Assembly: GCA_017479265.1 (NCBI GenBank)
Contig: JAFVCK010000041.1
Location: 1 to 64,000 of the forward strand
Length of the DNA stretch: 64,000 bases
Reading direction: 5' to 3'
From: Bacteroidales bacterium
GTDB taxonomy: Bacteria; Bacteroidota; Bacteroidia; Bacteroidales; UBA932
In this document: in pieces, positions 60,412-64,000 of the stretch
Position numbering within the stretch: position 1 is the stretch's first letter
How the letters are laid out: every line of letters begins with the position of its first letter
The notes under the pieces: generated by a model
The model's database searches: none
What the model saw: the letters and a program-made list of their open reading frames with translations, nothing else
Told to the model about the DNA's origin: nothing
Position numbers and translations under genes: made by a program

Positions 60412-63400
60412 CTATTTCTTCTTGACATCCTTCTTATCCCTTGACATCGTAGCGTCGTACATGACAGGAGTACCAATCATGATGGAAGCATAGGTTCCGA
60501 TGATGATACCGAGGCAGAGTGCGACGGACAGACCCCTGATGGACTCACCTCCGAAGAATGCTATTGCAAGCATAGGGAGGAGGGTCGATACGGAAGTATT
60601 GACCGTACGGGTCAGGGTGGCGTTGAGAGCCGTATTCACGTTGGTACGGAAGTCGGTGTTGGGATGCAGGCCCTTGTACTCACGGATACGGTCGAAGATA
60701 ACCACGTTATCGTTGATGGCGTATCCGATGATGGTCAGGATAGCTGCAATGAACGTCTGGTCAACATCCAGGTTGAAGGGCAGGATACCCGAGAACAGGG
60801 AGAAGAAGCCGATGATGATGATTGCAGTGTGGGCCAGGGAAACGACACCGCCGACACCCCAGGTCCAGCCTTTGAATCGCAGGGCGATGTAGGCGAAGAT
60901 GACCAGAAGGGCTATGATGACGGCGATGATGGCGTCACGCCTCATGTCGTTTGCAATGGTAGGACCGACCTTGTCGGAGGAAATGATACCGTTGGGGTTG
61001 TCCAGGGTGCTCTTGAACTCCGTGAGGGTGATATCTTCAGTGTAGAAGCCCTTGACAGCGTTGTAGAGCATTTCCTCGACCTCTGCATCGACATCGGTGG
61101 ATTCCTCGTTTACCTTGTAGGTGGTGGTAATCTTCATCTGGGTAGGTCCGCCGAACTGCTTGACCTCCTCGGAAGAGGAATCATCGTTGAACACTGCTGC
61201 AACGGCTGCGCGGACATCCTCAGCGGTCTGAGGCTGGTCGAAACGCACGACGTAGGTCCTACCTCCCTGGAAATCGACACCGTAGGTGAAGCCCTTGATG
61301 CAGATGGACAGGATGGCGATGACAATCAGTGCGCCGGAAATGGCGTATGACCATTTCTTCTTGCCGATGAAGTCGATGTTGGTGTGCTTGAGGAAGTTCT
61401 TGGTGAACTCGGTCTCGAAGGTGATGTTCTTGCCGGCCTTCAGACGGTCGTCAATGATAAGACGGGTGATGAAGATGGAAGTAACAACGGAAGTGATGAT
61501 ACCGATGATGAGGGTGGTAGCGAAGCCCTGGACGGGACCGGAACCGAAGATGAACAGAACGATACCGGTGAGCAGGGTGGTTACCTGACCGTCGATGATG
61601 GCGGAGTAAGCGTTCTTGTAACCGTCGGCCACTGCGAGGGACAGGCCCTTGCCGGCTGCCAGCTCTTCCTTGATACGCTCATAGATGATAACGTTGGCAT
61701 CCACTGCCATACCCAGCGTCAGGACCAGACCGGCGATACCGGGCAGGGTCAGGACGGCTCCGAAGTAGACGAGGGTACCGAAGAGGAACAGGACGTTGCA
61801 CAGAAGGGCTACGTCGGCCACGAGACCGGCTCCACGGTAGAAGAGAACCATGTAGATGAGCACGAGGAGGAAGGCGATGATGAAGGAAATCATACCTGCC
61901 TTGATGGACTTGGCACCGAGGGAAGGTCCTACAACCTGCTCCTGGATGATCTTGGCGGGGGCGGGAAGCTTACCGGACTTGAGGACGTTGGTAAGGTCGG
62001 TTGCCTCTTCGAGGTCGAAGTTACCGGTAATCTGGGAGTTGCCGCCGCTGATTTCGCTCTGGACGGTAGGATAGGAATATACCATTCCGTCGAGGACGAT
62101 GGCCACCTGCTTGCCGATGTTGTCCTTGGTGAGACGGGCCCACACATTGGCACCTTCGGCGTTCATTGTCATTGATACATAAGGATTTCCACCCTGGCGG
62201 CCGCTGCCGTCGGTGGTAACCCTTGCGTCGGTCACGCTGCCGCCGTCAAGAGGGGCCTTGCCGTCACGTGAGGCTACCTTGATGGCTACGAGTTCGTACC
62301 AGTTGCCGCCTTGTACATACTCGGAGGGCTTCACTGTCCACAGGGGACGGAACTCGGCGGGGAACACCTCGCGCACGCGCGGCATGTTAAGGTATCTGTT
62401 CACGAGGGCCGTATCGGCTGCCTGTGCGAAACCTATGCATGCGCCGCTGCGGGCCTGTGAGGGCTGGAGAACTGCGTACAGAGGGTTCTGCTTGCGATAC
62501 TGCTCGAGAGCCTTCTTGTCATCGGCGTTCATTGCGATTTCCTCGCTCAGGAGAGAATCTGCAGGAGCTGCGACCTCTTCCTCGACTGCGGGAGCAAGCT
62601 CGTCCTCGGCCTCGAGAACCTGTGCCAGGACAGAGTTGGCCTCTGCGAGGTAGGGAGCAATCTCGGAGTTCTCGAAGGTTGTCCAGAACTCGAGGGATGC
62701 GGTACCCTGGAGGAGTTTGCGGACACGCTCAGGCTCCTTGACACCGGGAAGTTCGATAAGGATACGTCCGCTGTTGCCAAGCTTCTGGATGGAAGGCTGG
62801 GTGACGCCGAAACGGTCGATACGGTTACGCAGGACGTTGAAGGAGTTGCTGATTGCGCTCTCGGCCTCTTCGCGGATAACGGAAATGACATCGTCGTCGG
62901 AGGAGTCGGGCTTGATGCGGTCCCTCATTTCGTAGGTACCGAAAATGCCTGCAAGCCTCTGGCCGTCAGATGTTTCCTTCCATGCGTCGGCGAAAAGGGT
63001 GATGAAATCAGAACGGGAAGCGACGCTGCGCTCCTTTGCCAGGGAGATGGCCTGCTCGAACTCTGGAGCCTGGCTGTTGCCGGACAGAGCCCTGACGAGG
63101 TCCTCGAGCTGGACCTGGAGCATGACGTTCATACCGCCCTTGAGGTCGAGGCCGAGATTGATTTCCTTGGCTTTTACAACCTTGTAGGTGTAAGCGAAAT
63201 AAACTTTTTCCGTGGAGATGGAATCAATGTACCATCTGTTCCTGTCCTTGTTAAGAGAGTCAAGGACCCAGGCCTGGTCGCTCGCAGGAACCTTTGCGAA
63301 TGCAGGGGTGTTCTGGTACTCCGCTACGGCATTCTCGGCGAACTTGGCAGCCTTCTTCTCCTGAATGGAGGACACTGCTGTGAAGGACAGCTGCCAGACG

Positions 63401-63453
63401 CAAGCAATAGCCAAGAGGATTGCTACAAGCCTAATTGCACCTTTACTTTGCAT
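60412..63453 (-). CDS. secDF: Fused SecD-SecF protein translocase subunit
   Basis: A proton-driven export motor that pulls proteins through SecYEG, 1013 residues with about 12 transmembrane helices. The SecD half has an N-terminal helix, NLGLDLKGGMNVMLQV, the large periplasmic domain with RIDRFGVTQPSIQKLG and RILIELPGV, then GLVLTLGMAVDANVIIYERI in the membrane. The SecF half begins near 640 with IDFIGKKKWSYAISG, TYGVDFQGGRTY and GYAINDNVVIFDRIRE. A low-complexity acidic insertion (about 265-290, EAEDELAPAVEEEVAAPAD) lies in the periplasmic domain. Fusion is usual in Bacteroidetes. The start at 63453 fits the first TM helix. Confidence 0.96.
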   Translation of the reverse strand: MQSKGAIRLVAILLAIACVWQLSFTAVSSIQEKKAAKFAENAVAEYQNTPAFAKVPASDQAWVLDSLNKDRNRWYIDSISTEKVYFAYTYKVVKAKEINLGLDLKGGMNVMLQVQLEDLVRALSGNSQAPEFEQAISLAKERSVASRSDFITLFADAWKETSDGQRLAGIFGTYEMRDRIKPDSSDDDVISVIREEAESAISNSFNVLRNRIDRFGVTQPSIQKLGNSGRILIELPGVKEPERVRKLLQGTASLEFWTTFENSEIAPYLAEANSVLAQVLEAEDELAPAVEEEVAAPADSLLSEEIAMNADDKKALEQYRKQNPLYAVLQPSQARSGACIGFAQAADTALVNRYLNMPRVREVFPAEFRPLWTVKPSEYVQGGNWYELVAIKVASRDGKAPLDGGSVTDARVTTDGSGRQGGNPYVSMTMNAEGANVWARLTKDNIGKQVAIVLDGMVYSYPTVQSEISGGNSQITGNFDLEEATDLTNVLKSGKLPAPAKIIQEQVVGPSLGAKSIKAGMISFIIAFLLVLIYMVLFYRGAGLVADVALLCNVLFLFGTLVYFGAVLTLPGIAGLVLTLGMAVDANVIIYERIKEELAAGKGLSLAVADGYKNAYSAIIDGQVTTLLTGIVLFIFGSGPVQGFATTLIIGIITSVVTSIFITRLIIDDRLKAGKNITFETEFTKNFLKHTNIDFIGKKKWSYAISGALIVIAILSICIKGFTYGVDFQGGRTYVVRFDQPQTAEDVRAAVAAVFNDDSSSEEVKQFGGPTQMKITTTYKVNEESTDVDAEVEEMLYNAVKGFYTEDITLTEFKSTLDNPNGIISSDKVGPTIANDMRRDAIIAVIIALLVIFAYIALRFKGWTWGVGGVVSLAHTAIIIIGFFSLFSGILPFNLDVDQTFIAAILTIIGYAINDNVVIFDRIREYKGLHPNTDFRTNVNTALNATLTRTVNTSVSTLLPMLAIAFFGGESIRGLSVALCLGIIIGTYASIMIGTPVMYDATMSRDKKDVKKK

Positions 63454-63527
63454 TTTTTAGATATTTTAAATATTAATATTCGTACTAATTCAGCCGGCGT
63501 GTGGGGGCACTACGGCAAAATAGACTG

Positions 63528-63535
63528 CAAAATTA
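63528..63535 (-). promoter_or_regulatory. -7 box of secDF
   Basis: TAATTTTG on the minus strand, exact TAnnTTTG, 74 nt upstream of the start, giving a leader near 70 nt. It sits back to back with the plus-strand box at 63538. Confidence 0.58.
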
Positions 63536-63537
63536 AC

Positions 63538-63545
63538 TATTTTTG
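63538..63545 (+). promoter_or_regulatory. -7 box of the gene at the window end
   Basis: TATTTTTG, exact TAnnTTTG, 39 nt before the ATG at 63585. Confidence 0.55.
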
Positions 63546-63584
63546 TTGAACTTACCAATACAAATTGCTAAATTCGCGGAAATT

Positions 63585-64000
63585 ATGGATAGGAAATTAT
63601 ATATCGGAACCGCTCTGGCTGCTTTGTTTACGGCAGTCGCGGCACCATTGTCCGAGGCCCAGGACGATTACAGGAAAGTGCTTGTGAACGACGGCCTGGC
63701 TGAAGCCGCCTCCTTGAGGAAGGAATATCGTTTCGCCGCGGCGGCCGACCGCCTGGAAGACGTGCTGTCATTCACGGTAGATTCCCTGCAGAGGGATGCC
63801 GTGCAGGAAAGCCTGATGCTGTGCCGCAACGGTGAGAGCATGCTGGATTTCTGCATTACGCCCAAGACCATTGCGAGGAAAAAGTTCTCCCTGGAGACCT
63901 TCTTCCTTTATTATCCCCTGGAGGAAGGCTGCTGGAGGGCTACCCCGAACGCTCTGGACCCTTCGGCCTCTTTCCCGTGGGCGACCTATATCCCGGACGG
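63585..64000 (+). CDS. Exported protein, N-terminal part (possibly PD40/beta-propeller type)
   Basis: The window ends inside this frame; about 138 residues are visible. It has a signal peptide (ending near PLSEAQ), a helical TPR-like segment (EAASLRKEYRFAAAADRLEDV), then FSLETFFLYYPLEEGCWRATPNALDP and a start of YIPDG at the edge. This last part reminds me of Bacteroidetes exported proteins that continue into PD40-type beta-propeller repeats and an OmpA domain, but that is a guess from the visible part. It has its own promoter divergent from secDF. Confidence 0.7.
   Translation, partial: MDRKLYIGTALAALFTAVAAPLSEAQDDYRKVLVNDGLAEAASLRKEYRFAAAADRLEDVLSFTVDSLQRDAVQESLMLCRNGESMLDFCITPKTIARKKFSLETFFLYYPLEEGCWRATPNALDPSASFPWATYIPD

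Noticed and set aside
1..64000. CRISPR arrays, rRNA or tRNA genes.
   Set aside because: No regular spaced repeats, rRNA stretches or cloverleaf-like sequences with conserved T-loop were seen in the intergenic regions.

Overview
The window looks like chromosomal DNA of a Bacteroidales bacterium, probably an uncultured gut or host-associated lineage; family and genus cannot be fixed from the sequence alone. The evidence is a SusC/SusD-type polysaccharide locus, a UpxY-type antiterminator, a fimbrillin/FISUMP-type adhesin, a fused SecDF, the receptor and regulator families typical of the phylum, and more than twenty copies of the Bacteroidetes -7 promoter box TAnnTTTG placed just upstream of genes. 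Genes are dense, on both strands, with the standard genetic code. No rRNA, tRNA or CRISPR array was seen.

Layout. (1) 171-8797, cell surface: a truncated periplasmic TPR sensor lipoprotein, then an apparent operon of an initiating sugar-phosphate transferase, a NusG/UpxY-like antiterminator, a 58-residue conserved-looking peptide, a very large fimbrillin-like lipoprotein and an in-frame continuation after a TAG stop, then a complete TPR-membrane-AraC hybrid regulator. (2) 8800-12130: a YfhO membrane protein and a glycine-zipper OmpA lipoprotein. (3) 12320-21948: a compact pectic beta-1,4-galactan utilisation locus (SusC, SusD, SusE-like binding protein, GH53 endogalactanase, GH2 beta-galactosidase) without a sensor. 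(4) 21951-28474: a secreted FAD oxidoreductase divergent from a DUF4855 protein, a DUF4491 membrane protein, an isolated tyrosine recombinase with an inverted repeat over its promoter, a sodium/solute symporter and aquaporin Z. (5) 28542-37800: two envelope proteins, then an operon of an NtrC-type AAA+ activator, LptE, a small helical protein, SecG, an N-domain-less ClpB and a YiiX-like hydrolase, followed by a convergent AAA+ ATPase. (6) 38074-44228: one catabolic operon joining amino-sugar genes (sugar MFS permease, nagA, nagB-like) to hexuronate genes (uxuA, fructuronate reductase, kdgK). (7) 44289-51419: esterase, SppA, beta-barrel protein, FolE, another beta-barrel, glycyl-tRNA synthetase and a membrane HTH lipoprotein coupled to it. 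(8) 51492-56068: DUF4923 protein, exported EEP-family hydrolase, a ThiL homologue that has lost its metal and nucleotide motifs, and two envelope proteins. (9) 56312-64000: dnaE, secDF and the start of an exported protein.

How it fits together. The galactan genes form a full bind-import-cleave chain: GH53 cuts galactan at the surface, SusCD imports galacto-oligosaccharides and GH2 releases galactose. The nag-uxu-kdg operon would take GlcNAc-6-phosphate and fructuronate toward fructose-6-phosphate and KDPG, which would suit a glycan containing both sugars. The most unusual items are the adhesin locus with its in-frame amber codon, the catalytically degenerate ThiL homologue, the NagB variant with altered catalytic residues, the lone recombinase with its inverted repeat, several nearly leaderless promoters and two possible structured RNAs. 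None of these is proven to be a new system.
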